Source: Treponema sp.
GTDB lineage: Bacteria; Spirochaetota; Spirochaetia; Treponematales; Treponemataceae
DNA length: 64,000 bases
Direction: 5' to 3'
Assembly: GCA_024402505.1 (NCBI GenBank)
Contig: JAKSTP010000009.1
Coordinates: 1 to 64,000 of the forward strand
Shown here: piece by piece, positions 16,697 to 25,913 of the stretch
How positions within the stretch are numbered: the first letter of the stretch is position 1
How the letters are laid out: each line of letters starts with the position of its first letter
Translations under genes and position numbers: made by a program
The notes under the pieces: generated by a model
What the model was told of the DNA's origin: nothing
Database searches by the model: none
What the model saw: only the letters and a program-made list of their open reading frames with translations

Positions 16697-17916
16697 TTGA
16701 AAATTTGAAAACTTATGCTTTTAATGCAGACCGTCCTCTTGAAAGTTACAAAAAAAGTGATCCTGGTTTCCTTATTGCAACAATCCTTCTTTGGGGACTG
16801 GGCATGTTTACGCTGGTAATCTGTTCTCAGAATTACGCCAGCCGACTTTACGGAAAACCATTTTACTTTGTAAGTCGCCAGCTTATTTCCTCTGCCATTG
16901 GCTTTGTAGGTTTCCTGGCATTCTGTTTTGTGGACATAAAAATCATCCGAGATAAATTCTTAGCGCCAATGTGTCTTTCCATACTCCTTTTGTGCATATT
17001 GACCTTTGTTCCTGGTATTTCGGTGACAAGAAACGGGGCCGCCCGGTGGGTTAAACTCTTCGGCGGTATAACTCTTCAGCCATCTGAACTTGCTAAGTTC
17101 GGCATCTGTCTGTTCCTGGGCAATCTTTTTGAAAAGAAACATAAAGCCCTTAATGACGATGATGTTACCATGGCACCGGGGGCCTTCGGACTTGTTCTGA
17201 TTACAGTGATTGTTTTTGCCCAGAAAGATATGTCTACAGGCCTTTTCATTTTTGTTCTGGGTGTAATCATGTTTGTTGTTGCAGGCATGCGTCTTATGTG
17301 GCTTATTCCAACTCTTATTGCTGGCGGAATTGCCCTTACAATTATGATTTTCTCTGAAGAATATCGAATCCAGCGAATCTTAGGATGGCTTCATAAAGAT
17401 GAGGCTGCTCTTGGTCAGGGCATCAACTATCAGAGTCTTAATGCTGAACGCGCTATTTCCAGCGGCGGTATTTTTGGCAGTGGCATTGGAAGTGATTTTG
17501 TGCGTTTAAACACAATTCCTGAAGTTCAGTCAGACTATATTTTTGCCGGATGGACAGAAGCCATGGGATTTGTTGGCGTTCTTATCTTTATTGCAATTCT
17601 GGCTTTCTTTGCATGGAAAGGATTCGCAATTGCTTTCCGTTGCAAAAACCGTTTTGCATCTTATGCATCTTTCGGCTGCGTTTTTTCAATCGTTTTTCAG
17701 TCAATTATCAACCTGGGTGTTGTAAGCGGTGCTTTCCCAACAACAGGTATTCCACTTCCATTTTTCTCACTTGGAGGATCATCAGTTATGGTGACTCTTG
17801 CAATGTGCGGCTTCGTTCTTAATGCATCCCGCTGTACGGACGAAGAGGAAGAACTTTTTGAAGTAGATAATAAAAACAGTTACACAACAGTAAATATTGA
17901 GGACATTTATGAGTGA
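16693..17916 (+). CDS. ftsW: lipid II glycosyltransferase FtsW
   Basis: SEDS-family peptidoglycan polymerase at the septum, 407 residues with about ten membrane segments. Family motifs are GAARWVKLFGGITLQPSELAK, the NAERAISSGGIFGSGIG loop and the C-terminal TGIPLPFFSLGGSSVM. Its position between murF and ftsQ favours FtsW over RodA. SEDS enzymes need a cognate class B penicillin-binding protein, and none is encoded in this window. It overlaps ftsQ by eight bases. Confidence 0.93.
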   Translation: MIENLKTYAFNADRPLESYKKSDPGFLIATILLWGLGMFTLVICSQNYASRLYGKPFYFVSRQLISSAIGFVGFLAFCFVDIKIIRDKFLAPMCLSILLLCILTFVPGISVTRNGAARWVKLFGGITLQPSELAKFGICLFLGNLFEKKHKALNDDDVTMAPGAFGLVLITVIVFAQKDMSTGLFIFVLGVIMFVVAGMRLMWLIPTLIAGGIALTIMIFSEEYRIQRILGWLHKDEAALGQGINYQSLNAERAISSGGIFGSGIGSDFVRLNTIPEVQSDYIFAGWTEAMGFVGVLIFIAILAFFAWKGFAIAFRCKNRFASYASFGCVFSIVFQSIINLGVVSGAFPTTGIPLPFFSLGGSSVMVTLAMCGFVLNASRCTDEEEELFEVDNKNSYTTVNIEDIYE

Positions 17917-18805
17917 CATGAGTTTATTCTTCGAGGATGTAGACACATACCTTGAACAGGCAGACAGGGATTCTGCCAAAGCTGAAGAAAAAGCACGACG
18001 AAAAAACAGATTTCTCGCCATTGCCTGTCTTGTAGGCGTAACTCTTCTTTTGGGGGAATTTCTAACAGCAAAAGTAATTAAACCAAGCATGTCGTCTCCA
18101 AAGGTAACTGTAACTGGTCAGGAAAACTATACTGCCCAGGAAATTGCCGTAAAACTTCTTCCACTCAATGCAACTTCATGGTGGAATTTTGACGTTAAAA
18201 AAGCCGTAAGCATTTTGTCCTCAGATGCATCTATTGGCAAAGTAAAGGTGTCAAAATCTTTCCCTGATAAAATCAGCATTCAGGTAACAGAACGAACTCC
18301 TGTTTGTACAACATTTATTCTTGATAATGGCCGCTCAGTTCCTATGCAGATTGATCAGGAAGGTGTACTTTTTCCTGCAGGAGCTAAAAAACAGGTAAGT
18401 CTCAATGATATGCCTATAGTTTCAGGAATCCCTGTTGAACATTACAGCTCAGGGATGAGAATTCCACAGAAGTATAAAGGACTTATCGAACAGATTTCAA
18501 AAATCCAGCATCAGAATCAGAAGTATTTTGCTTCTATCAGCGAAATCTGTGTTGTTCCAAAGGAATTCGGAAACTACGAACTGGTTCTGATTCCATCAAA
18601 TTCTCATGTAAAAATCTTAACTGACCGAACATTAAATAGTGATGCTCTTAATACAATGATGGTTACTCTTGATATTGTAAGGGAGCTGGGCACGGATATT
18701 GGCGAAGTTGACCTGCGTTACGGATCTGTTTCATACAGACTTCGCAATGATCCACGTGTGGCTGAACAGAAAGAAGAAATTGATGATATGGGGATAATGG
18801 GATGA
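17909..18805 (+). CDS. ftsQ: cell division protein FtsQ/DivIB
   Basis: Bitopic division protein, 298 residues from ATG 17909. A cytoplasmic, charged N-terminus leads to one membrane segment (about residues 35-53), then a periplasmic POTRA domain (PKVTVTGQENYTAQEI...) and the FtsQ domain with VSKSFPDKISIQVTERTPV and ELGTDIGEVDLRYGSVSYR. It recruits FtsL and FtsW. I chose ATG 17909 because GAGG lies just upstream; an in-frame TTG at 17897 has no such site. It overlaps ftsA by four bases. Confidence 0.88.
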   Translation: MSDMSLFFEDVDTYLEQADRDSAKAEEKARRKNRFLAIACLVGVTLLLGEFLTAKVIKPSMSSPKVTVTGQENYTAQEIAVKLLPLNATSWWNFDVKKAVSILSSDASIGKVKVSKSFPDKISIQVTERTPVCTTFILDNGRSVPMQIDQEGVLFPAGAKKQVSLNDMPIVSGIPVEHYSSGMRIPQKYKGLIEQISKIQHQNQKYFASISEICVVPKEFGNYELVLIPSNSHVKILTDRTLNSDALNTMMVTLDIVRELGTDIGEVDLRYGSVSYRLRNDPRVAEQKEEIDDMGIMG

Positions 18806-20046
18806 TAGTCGGACTTGATATCGGAACAAAAAACATCAGGGTTGCAATTGGTGACTTTGATGAAAACGGAAATATTTACATTGCCGGAACTGCTTCAAGA
18901 AAATCTGCAGGTGTTAGTAAAGGTTGTATTGTAAATATTGAAGAAACCAAAAATGCTATTCGTGATGCAGTAGAAATGGCCGAACAGAATGCCGGAGTAG
19001 AGGTAAGTTCGGTTGTAACCTGTGTTGGTGGAAGCGAAATCTCCAGTACAAATTCAAAAGGCGTTGTTTCAGTAAGTCAGGAAGGCCGAAAAAGCCGTGA
19101 AATTACTGATAAAGATATTGCCCGGGTAATTGATTCTGCTCAGGCTGTTGCTATTCCAATGGACCGTCTGCGTCTCCACTCAATCCCACGTCAGTATATC
19201 GTGGACGGTGTTGGAAATATCAAAAATCCTATAAACAGAATCGGCGTGCGTCTGGAATGCGAACTCCACTTGATTACAGCCGCACGAACAATTGTTGAAA
19301 ATATTCAGGCTACAATCGGACGAGCCGGTTACGAAAGCAATGGCGTTATGTTTAAATCCCTTGCCACAACCCACTCGGTAATGCATCAGGATGAAATGGA
19401 GTTGGGATCAATTCTTATTGACCTGGGCCACGGATCTACCGACGTAATGGTTATACTTGGTGGAACTCCAGTTTGTTCTATGTCCATTCCTGTTGGCGGT
19501 GATTTTGTAACAAATGACATTGCTTTGGTAAAAGGCATTTCCCGGGAAACAGCGGAAGATATTAAGGAAACTTTCGGCTGCTGCTGGATGCAGGGTATTA
19601 CCATGGATTCAGAAGTGCTTATTCCAGGGGTTGGAGGTCAGGCACCAGAACAGACTTACAAAAGTGAAATCTGTCAGATTATCCAGCCACGTATGGAAGA
19701 AATCTTTACTCTTGTACGAAAAGAGATCATAAAGAATTCATCAATTAAACAGCTTTCCGGAAATATTATTCTTACAGGCGGCGGTGCAGAAATGGAAGGT
19801 GTTGTTGAACTGGCTGGAGCTGTGTTCGGAACCACTGCAGTTCGCATCGGTTATCCTGAAAATCTTGGCGGTGTAGAAGAAGATTATCGAAAACCTTCTT
19901 TCGCTACAGCCATTGGTCTTGTACTGGCAAATAAAAATGAAAATGCCAGCCGTGACAGTCATAAAAAACGAAAAATTAAGAATGCTAAGAAGGCAGAAAC
20001 AAACAGGGAAAGTTTCTGGTCAAAAGTAAAAAAATCATTTTTCTAA
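18802..20046 (+). CDS. ftsA: cell division protein FtsA
   Basis: Actin-like ATPase of 414 residues that tethers FtsZ to the membrane. The phosphate-1 motif is GLDIGTKNIRVAIG. The SHS2-like insertion follows, then LIDLGHGSTDVMV (phosphate 2) and the adenosine motif ILTGGGAEMEG. The C-terminus (ESFWSKVKKSFF) is an amphipathic basic helix typical of the FtsA membrane anchor. It overlaps the ftsQ stop by four bases and sits 27 bp before ftsZ. Confidence 0.95.
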   Translation: MIVGLDIGTKNIRVAIGDFDENGNIYIAGTASRKSAGVSKGCIVNIEETKNAIRDAVEMAEQNAGVEVSSVVTCVGGSEISSTNSKGVVSVSQEGRKSREITDKDIARVIDSAQAVAIPMDRLRLHSIPRQYIVDGVGNIKNPINRIGVRLECELHLITAARTIVENIQATIGRAGYESNGVMFKSLATTHSVMHQDEMELGSILIDLGHGSTDVMVILGGTPVCSMSIPVGGDFVTNDIALVKGISRETAEDIKETFGCCWMQGITMDSEVLIPGVGGQAPEQTYKSEICQIIQPRMEEIFTLVRKEIIKNSSIKQLSGNIILTGGGAEMEGVVELAGAVFGTTAVRIGYPENLGGVEEDYRKPSFATAIGLVLANKNENASRDSHKKRKIKNAKKAETNRESFWSKVKKSFF

Positions 20047-20073
20047 TTCCAAAAGGGTCGGGAGGAACAGAGA

Positions 20074-21474
20074 ATGTTAAATGGAATTTCAATTTTAAGT
20101 AGTGAAGAAGAAAAGGAACAGGAAAATTTTGCCGCAGAAAATGTAACTGTAGATACAGTAACAATGGGAATGCCTGAAGGTGTTGCCGGAAAAGGAATCA
20201 ATCCTAAAAGTCCTACTGTAATCAAAATTGTAGGCTGCGGTGGCGGTGGTTCTTCAACTGTAAAACGCCTTATTGAATCAAATACAAAATATGTAGATTT
20301 TTATGTAATGAATACTGATCTTCAGGCTCTTGCATCAAACCCTGCAGAAAATAAACTGGCCATTGGTCAGAAGATTACAGGTGGTTTAGGTGCTGGTGGA
20401 AACCCTGAAATCGGTGAAAAGGCTGCAAAAGAAGATACAGAATTAATCAAAAAGGCACTTGCCGGTGCAAACATGGTTATTCTTACTGCCGGAATGGGTG
20501 GTGGAACAGGAACTGGTTCTATTCCTATTGTAGCTGATATTGCACGTAAAATGGGTGCACTTACAGTTGCTGTAGTTACAACACCATTTACATTTGAAGG
20601 ATATGCCCGTAAAAATCATGCAGAACAGGGTATTGAAAAACTTCGGGGCAATGTAGACAGCCTTATTGTTATTCCAAATGAACAAATCTTTAAGCTTGTA
20701 AAAGAAGACCTTGATATGAAGTCATCTTTCTACGAAGCAGATAAACTTTTGTGCAGCATCGTTCGTGGTATGACAGATATTATCATTAAAGAAGGTGAAC
20801 CAAATCTTGACTTTAATGATATGTGTACAGTTATGAGAAACCAGGGAAGTGCTCTTCTTGGCGTAGGTCATGGAGATGGTGAAAATCGTGCAGTTGATGC
20901 TGCTCAGTCTTCAATTTCAAATCCTCTTCTTGAAGGAATCAAAATTGATGGTGCAAAAAATGTTCTCATCAATATTACTTCAGGTCCAGACTGGAAACTC
21001 CGTGAAACAAATGAACTTGTGCAGACAATTACAGCCTCTGCCAGCAAGAACAGCCAGGTTTTTGTAGGAAACGTTATTGAAGAATCCATGGGAAGCCGTG
21101 TAAGTGTAATCGTTATTGCTACAGGCTTTGGAACTGTGGAACCGGAAGTTGAAGAAAAGGAAACAGTTGTTGAAAAAGATCCTAATGTAGTTGATTCAAA
21201 TGAATTCAGCTCAATACTCAACGGTGTTCCATCTCATAAACCTGTTGAAACTGATTCAAAATATGATATGTTTGGAACTTTTGAGTCTCCAAAAACCGAA
21301 AATAAATCCAATCTTGGAAACGATCTTTTTGGTTCACCAAACAGACCTGTAACATCTGCAAGTCCTTTGAAACGTCCTGCCAATTACAACGGGCCTACCG
21401 ACGAATCAATGCCTGCCTGCTGGCGAAATCAGGGAACTCTTTCAAGAACAATCAGTTTCCGTGACGACGAATAG
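20074..21474 (+). CDS. ftsZ: cell division protein FtsZ
   Basis: Tubulin-like GTPase forming the division ring, 466 residues. The tubulin signature GGGTGTG is at residues 142-148, and the T7 region reads [10 protein letters not shown]. Unusual points: about 48 extra N-terminal residues before PTVIKIVG, and a first nucleotide loop GCGGGGSST in place of the common GxGGxGxNAV. The linker after about residue 370 is long and polar. The last 21 residues contain MPACWRNQ, a diverged version of the (D/E)IPxFLR peptide that binds FtsA. A strong GGGAGGA site precedes the ATG. Confidence 0.95.
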   Translation: MLNGISILSSEEEKEQENFAAENVTVDTVTMGMPEGVAGKGINPKSPTVIKIVGCGGGGSSTVKRLIESNTKYVDFYVMNTDLQALASNPAENKLAIGQKITGGLGAGGNPEIGEKAAKEDTELIKKALAGANMVILTAGMGGGTGTGSIPIVADIARKMGALTVAVVTTPFTFEGYARKNHAEQGIEKLRGNVDSLIVIPNEQIFKLVKEDLDMKSSFYEADKLLCSIVRGMTDIIIKEGEPNLDFNDMCTVMRNQGSALLGVGHGDGENRAVDAAQSSISNPLLEGIKIDGAKNVLINITSGPDWKLRETNELVQTITASASKNSQVFVGNVIEESMGSRVSVIVIATGFGTVEPEVEEKETVVEKDPNVVDSNEFSSILNGVPSHKPVETDSKYDMFGTFESPKTENKSNLGNDLFGSPNRPVTSASPLKRPANYNGPTDESMPACWRNQGTLSRTISFRDDE

Positions 21475-21495
21475 GTTAGTTTTGTCATTTGTCCA

Positions 21496-22398
21496 ATGGA
21501 TATAAATACCTTTCTGCAGCAGTTTTACACCGATTTGCGTCTAAAAATCCGTGATTCGGAAGAAACTGCCCAGACTTACAGAATATCGGCCAAAATTTTT
21601 CTAGAATGGTTATCAAACCAGAAGATTAAACTGGCCGATGTTTCTGTTAAAACTCTCATCTATTATCTTCTTTACAGAAAAACTTCCGGAGATTTAAACG
21701 AACTTACTATAGCAAAAGATATTTCCGCTCTTCGGGCCCTTGGGGATTATCTTGTTCGGGAAAATTACTGGGAAGAAAATCATGCTCTGCAGCTGGAAAA
21801 ACCCAAAGCTTCACGAAATATTCCTTCTTATCTTACTGTTGAAGAAATTGACAGGCTTCTTTCTGTTATAGATAAAACAACTCTAGTGGGAAAACGGGAT
21901 GATGCTCTCTACGAACTGGTTTATTCCTGTGGCCTTCGAATTTCTGAAGTCTGTGGTCTTCTGTTAGAAAATCTTCATATGAATGAAAGAATTATCCTGG
22001 TTCACGGAAAAGGTGATAAAGAAAGAATCGTACCTTTTGGTTCCCGGGCTGCAGAAAAAGTTCAGCTTTACCTTGATGAAGTACGTCCTGTTTTGTGTGG
22101 TACTAAACAAACTAAGGAAATTTTTGTAAACTATCGGGGTGAAGCAATTTCCCGTAAAGGGGTGTGGAAAAGATTCAAGGAACTGGAAGCACTTTCCGGC
22201 GTTCATGCCAAGGTGCACACTCTCCGTCATTCTTTTGCCACTCATCTTCTGCAGGGAGGCGCTGATCTTCGAAGTGTTCAGGAACTGCTTGGTCATGCTG
22301 ATATTGCTGCAACTACCATCTATACTCATGTAGATGATACACAGCTTAAGAATGCTCACAATCAGTATTTCCCGGGCCACAAGGAAAAATATGAATAG
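21496..22398 (+). CDS. xerC: tyrosine recombinase XerC
   Basis: Site-specific recombinase of 300 residues, probably resolving chromosome dimers at a dif site. An N-terminal SAM-like core-binding domain covers roughly residues 1-85. The catalytic set is visible: Arg in CGLRISE, Lys in HGKGDKERIVPFG, HxxR in HTLRHSFATHLL, His in LGHADIAATT and the nucleophile Tyr in TIYTHV. It lies 21 bp after ftsZ without a clear ribosome site, so it may be translated from the cluster transcript. XerC and XerD cannot be told apart firmly by eye. Confidence 0.88.
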   Translation: MDINTFLQQFYTDLRLKIRDSEETAQTYRISAKIFLEWLSNQKIKLADVSVKTLIYYLLYRKTSGDLNELTIAKDISALRALGDYLVRENYWEENHALQLEKPKASRNIPSYLTVEEIDRLLSVIDKTTLVGKRDDALYELVYSCGLRISEVCGLLLENLHMNERIILVHGKGDKERIVPFGSRAAEKVQLYLDEVRPVLCGTKQTKEIFVNYRGEAISRKGVWKRFKELEALSGVHAKVHTLRHSFATHLLQGGADLRSVQELLGHADIAATTIYTHVDDTQLKNAHNQYFPGHKEKYE

Positions 22399-22861
22399 AA
22401 TAATGATTGCTTTGGAAACAGGATTGGAGGAGCCTTCCTGGTACAAAGGTGTAGAAAAATATCTTTCCATGCTGATGGAAAAATTGAATTTCGACGGTGA
22501 GGAAATTTCTGTAATGTTCTGTACCGATGAAAATATCCGTGAATTAAATCTGAACTACCGGGAAATCGATGCACCTACCGATGTTCTTTCATTTGAATGC
22601 CACGATACATATTCCGATGATGAAGGAACCTGGGAAGCCATGGGTGACATTATTATTTCTGTGGAAACTCTTCCAAAAAATGCTGCTTATTTCGAAGTTT
22701 CAGAGAACGAAGAACTTAAGCGACTTTTGCTTCACGGACTTCTGCATCTCAACGGTTATGATCACGGTGAAGAACACATTGAAAAAGGAAAATCTCCTGT
22801 GTGCGAAATGCTTGTGCTTCAGGAAAAAATACTTTCAGAAATCAGGGATTACACAATATGA
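22391..22861 (+). CDS. ybeY: endoribonuclease YbeY
   Basis: Metal-dependent RNase of 156 residues involved in 16S rRNA 3'-end maturation and ribosome quality control. The diagnostic motif HGLLHLNGYDHGEEH supplies the three zinc-binding histidines, and APTDVLSFE precedes it as usual. I chose ATG 22391, which overlaps the end of xerC and has AAGGA upstream; an earlier in-frame ATG at 22334 lies deep in xerC. It overlaps the next gene by four bases. Confidence 0.93.
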   Translation: MNRIMIALETGLEEPSWYKGVEKYLSMLMEKLNFDGEEISVMFCTDENIRELNLNYREIDAPTDVLSFECHDTYSDDEGTWEAMGDIIISVETLPKNAAYFEVSENEELKRLLLHGLLHLNGYDHGEEHIEKGKSPVCEMLVLQEKILSEIRDYTI

Positions 22862-23664
22862 AAAAACTTACTGCTATAAAATCTGAAAAAATCTGGGGTT
22901 ATGAACTCTGGACCGCCTCAACTCATCCAAATGGCTGTCAGAAAGATTTTCTTGAACTATGCGGAAAGCCTTATCCTCTTCTTGTAAAAGTAATTCAGGC
23001 AAATGAATCCCTTTCAATTCAGGTTCATCCTGATGATGAAATGGCTGTTGAACTTGAAGGCGAGGGTAATGTTGGTAAAACTGAATGCTGGTATGTTCTT
23101 TCTGCCGATGAAGGTGCAAAACTAGTTTACGGCCTCAAGGGAAAGTATTCAGATGAAGAACTTGCTTCGGCCATTGAATCTGCCACTCTCGAAAAATATT
23201 TGAATTATGTAGAAGTTCACGCCGGTGACTTTTTGTATATCCCAAGCGGAACTGTTCATGCCATTTGCGGAGGAATCCGACTTATGGAAGTACAGCAGTC
23301 CTGTGATCTTACTTACAGACTTTACGATTATGGCCGCGGAAGGGAAGTGCATGTAGAAAAAGGCCTTAAAGTAATAAAGGATAATAAGGAACTTAAGGTG
23401 GAGCCATTTCCTGGAACCTTTGAATGCCAGTATTTTTCACTTCAGAAAGTTGATGTAAAAGGCGGATGGAGCATGTTCTGTTCAAATGTGGAAAAACCGG
23501 AAGGTGTACAGTTGATTTACGTTGTTTCATCAAACAAAGCCGTTATCAAAAATGCTGATACAATGCCTGTTACAATCTATGATGAAGATGTTTGGGCAAT
23601 AGAACCAGGGGAAAAAATTACCATAGAAGGCCAGGCTCAAATCATAAGAATCCGCTGTAACTGA
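22858..23664 (+). CDS. manA: mannose-6-phosphate isomerase, class I
   Basis: Zinc-dependent isomerase interconverting mannose 6-phosphate and fructose 6-phosphate, 268 residues from ATG 22858. This is the short ManA form with a cupin core. The metal and substrate motifs are SIQVHPDDEMA, GKTECWYVL and FLYIPSGTVHAI. LTYRLYDYGR is also conserved. The ATG overlaps the ybeY stop, so the gene appears to be the last in the division cluster transcript. An upstream in-frame start at 22801 lies inside ybeY and is unlikely. Confidence 0.9.
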   Translation: MKKLTAIKSEKIWGYELWTASTHPNGCQKDFLELCGKPYPLLVKVIQANESLSIQVHPDDEMAVELEGEGNVGKTECWYVLSADEGAKLVYGLKGKYSDEELASAIESATLEKYLNYVEVHAGDFLYIPSGTVHAICGGIRLMEVQQSCDLTYRLYDYGRGREVHVEKGLKVIKDNKELKVEPFPGTFECQYFSLQKVDVKGGWSMFCSNVEKPEGVQLIYVVSSNKAVIKNADTMPVTIYDEDVWAIEPGEKITIEGQAQIIRIRCN

Positions 23665-23674
23665 TTTTTTTCAA

Positions 23675-23703
23675 TTGAATTAATACACTTTTTATGTTAA
23701 AAT
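23675..23703 (+). promoter_or_regulatory. yajC-secDF promoter
   Basis: TTGAAT (23675-23680), a 17-nt spacer, TAAAAT (23698-23703). It gives a leader of about 40 nt with an AAAGG ribosome site, in contrast to the leaderless units nearby. Confidence 0.6.
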
Positions 23704-23748
23704 GATAGAACTATAAATATAGTAAATTTTTTATAAAAGGTGTGTTAT

Positions 23749-24150
23749 ATGAATATTGTAACATTCTTGCAGACAGCTTCAAGCGCTTCTACTGGCGCAG
23801 GTCTTGCAACTTCATTCGTTCCACTCATTCTCATCATTGCTATTTTCTACTTCTTTATTATTCGTCCACAGAATAAAAAACAGAAAGAAACCGAAAAAAT
23901 GCTCAATGCTCTTAAGAAGGGTGATAAAATCATTACAATCGGTGGTATTCACGGGGTTATTTCTTCTGTGAAGGAAAAAACAGTTATTGTTAAAGTAGAT
24001 GACAATACAAAAATTGAATTCAACCGATCTGCCATTTCTTCAGTAGAATCTGACGAAAAAGAAGAAAAAGCTGATAAAAAAGCAGAAAAAAAATCAAAAA
24101 AAGAAGAAAAAACTGAATCAGAAGAAGTGAAAGCTTCTGACGAAGAATAA
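23749..24150 (+). CDS. yajC: preprotein translocase subunit YajC
   Basis: Small accessory subunit of the SecDF-YajC complex, 133 residues. One membrane segment (about residues 24-42: FVPLILIIAIFYFFIIRP) is followed by the conserved RPQNKKQKETEKMLNALKKGDKI and IGGIHGVI. The C-terminal 35 residues are almost entirely Lys, Glu, Ser and Asp. I chose ATG 23749, with AAAGG eight bases upstream, over the GTG at 23740. It lies 20 bp before secD in the same operon. Confidence 0.93.
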   Translation: MNIVTFLQTASSASTGAGLATSFVPLILIIAIFYFFIIRPQNKKQKETEKMLNALKKGDKIITIGGIHGVISSVKEKTVIVKVDDNTKIEFNRSAISSVESDEKEEKADKKAEKKSKKEEKTESEEVKASDEE

Positions 24151-24170
24151 AAAACTGGAGAAAAGAAAAC

Positions 24171-25913
24171 ATGAACAAACGAACACGTTTTGTGCTTCTT
24201 CTTGCCGTTCTTGCAATCTGTTTTGTTTTCCTTTGGCCTTCAATCAGCTGGTACGCCCGCACTCCAAAAGAAGTTCAGGCTTTGGCTCTTGGTTCAACAG
24301 AAAACATCAAAGACTACGCTACTGCAAAAGCCGCAGAAGATGTACGCAATCTCAAAGCACTTGCTAAAACAGATGCTGACTCTGCACTTCCTGCAGATTT
24401 CAAATGGCTGGAAAAAGAAGCCGCAAAAGCATATAAGGTAATTGGTAAAAAACTTTCTTCACCTGCTACAGTAAAAGATGTAATGGGTGCCTTCGCTTCT
24501 GAAGCTGCTTTCCAGGATGTTTTCCAGACACGTTATCGTGAAGAAATTCTTGCTGCTAAAAAGAAGTACACAAACTCAGTAAAACTGGGTCTGGATCTTT
24601 CTGGTGGTATGAATGTTATTGTTAAGGCCGACTTGGATCAGGCTCTTGCAAATGCAGGTGACAGCGTTACAACAGATGCTGATACTTACAAAAAAGAAGC
24701 TATGGCCAATGCCCTTGAAAACCTTACAGGTCGTATCGACCGCTTTGGTCTTACATCACCGGTTATCCGCCAGCAGGGTGAAGATCGCATCTACATTGAA
24801 ATTCCTGGCGCTGCTCAGGCTGATGCAATCAACACTTTGATTATGGGTAAAGGTGTTTTGAACTTCCGTCTTGTTGATATGGAAGCTACAAACAACTTCC
24901 TTACTTACTACTATCAGAACCCTTCAACAACATTCAATGCATCTGGTTCTCTTATTGATCCAACTGTAATTCCTGAAGACTGTGAAGTATTCGGTGAATA
25001 CACAAAAGATGAATATGGTCTTGATGAAAGAACTGGTTACGTAGTTGTAAAAAAAGAAATTGCTCTTGACGGACAGCACATTAAATCTGCTGATGTTCGC
25101 GCTGATCAGTTTACAAACCAGCCTGAAGTTGCATTCACACTGGATGCTGAAGGTGCTGAAATCTTCGCTGACTTTACAGCAAATCACGTTGGTGACAACC
25201 TGGCTATCGTAAGCGATAACAAGATTAAATCAAATGCACGTATCAATTCTGCTATTCCTTCAGGACAGGTTAGCCTTACTGGTGGATTCAGTGCAGAAGA
25301 AGCAAACAATATCAAGAAAGTACTTCAGAGCGCATGGCTCAACGTTCCTCTGACTGTAGAAAGCCAGCAGGTTATTGGTGCTTCTCTTGGTGAAGATGCT
25401 ATTCACTCTGGTATCATGGCAATTGCCCTTGGTCTTGGATTGATCCTGCTCTTCATGTTGATTTACTACAAAGCTTCTGGTATCAACGCTGTTGTTGCCC
25501 AGATTTTGAACCTTTACATCATGTTCTCAGTTCTGTCAGCCTTCAACCTGACACTTACCTTGTCATCAATTGCCGGTATGATTCTTACAATCGGTATGGC
25601 TGTTGACGCCAACGTAATTATCTTTGAACGAATTAAAGAAGAACTTCGAGCCGGTAAGAGCCGAAAAGTTGCAATCTCTACAGGATTTGAAAACGCTTTC
25701 TGGGCAATTATGGACTCTAACATTACAACATTTATCGCCGCCATCTTCCTTTCTCAGCTGGGAACCGGAAGTGTCCAGGGATTTGCAGTTTCACTTGCAA
25801 TCGGTGTAGTTTCATCTGTATTCACAGCCTTGTTCGTATCAAGACTTATGTTCGACTTTGACACAGATGTTCTTCACTCAGAAAAAGTAAGCATTGGCTG
25901 GGGGATTAAATAA
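24171..25913 (+). CDS. secD: protein translocase subunit SecD
   Basis: Membrane component that uses the proton-motive force to complete protein translocation, 580 residues. The first membrane segment is near residues 6-24, followed by a large periplasmic domain with LGLDLSGGMNVIV and GRIDRFGLTSPVIRQQGEDRIYIEIPG. Five more membrane segments lie after about residue 410. AVDANVIIFERIKEELRAGKS is the signature. The secF start overlaps its stop by one base. Confidence 0.95.
   Translation: MNKRTRFVLLLAVLAICFVFLWPSISWYARTPKEVQALALGSTENIKDYATAKAAEDVRNLKALAKTDADSALPADFKWLEKEAAKAYKVIGKKLSSPATVKDVMGAFASEAAFQDVFQTRYREEILAAKKKYTNSVKLGLDLSGGMNVIVKADLDQALANAGDSVTTDADTYKKEAMANALENLTGRIDRFGLTSPVIRQQGEDRIYIEIPGAAQADAINTLIMGKGVLNFRLVDMEATNNFLTYYYQNPSTTFNASGSLIDPTVIPEDCEVFGEYTKDEYGLDERTGYVVVKKEIALDGQHIKSADVRADQFTNQPEVAFTLDAEGAEIFADFTANHVGDNLAIVSDNKIKSNARINSAIPSGQVSLTGGFSAEEANNIKKVLQSAWLNVPLTVESQQVIGASLGEDAIHSGIMAIALGLGLILLFMLIYYKASGINAVVAQILNLYIMFSVLSAFNLTLTLSSIAGMILTIGMAVDANVIIFERIKEELRAGKSRKVAISTGFENAFWAIMDSNITTFIAAIFLSQLGTGSVQGFAVSLAIGVVSSVFTALFVSRLMFDFDTDVLHSEKVSIGWGIK

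Noticed and set aside
21496-22398. xerC considered as integrase of a mobile element
   Set aside because: It is embedded in the conserved division cluster between ftsZ and ybeY with no attachment-site repeats or mobile genes around it.
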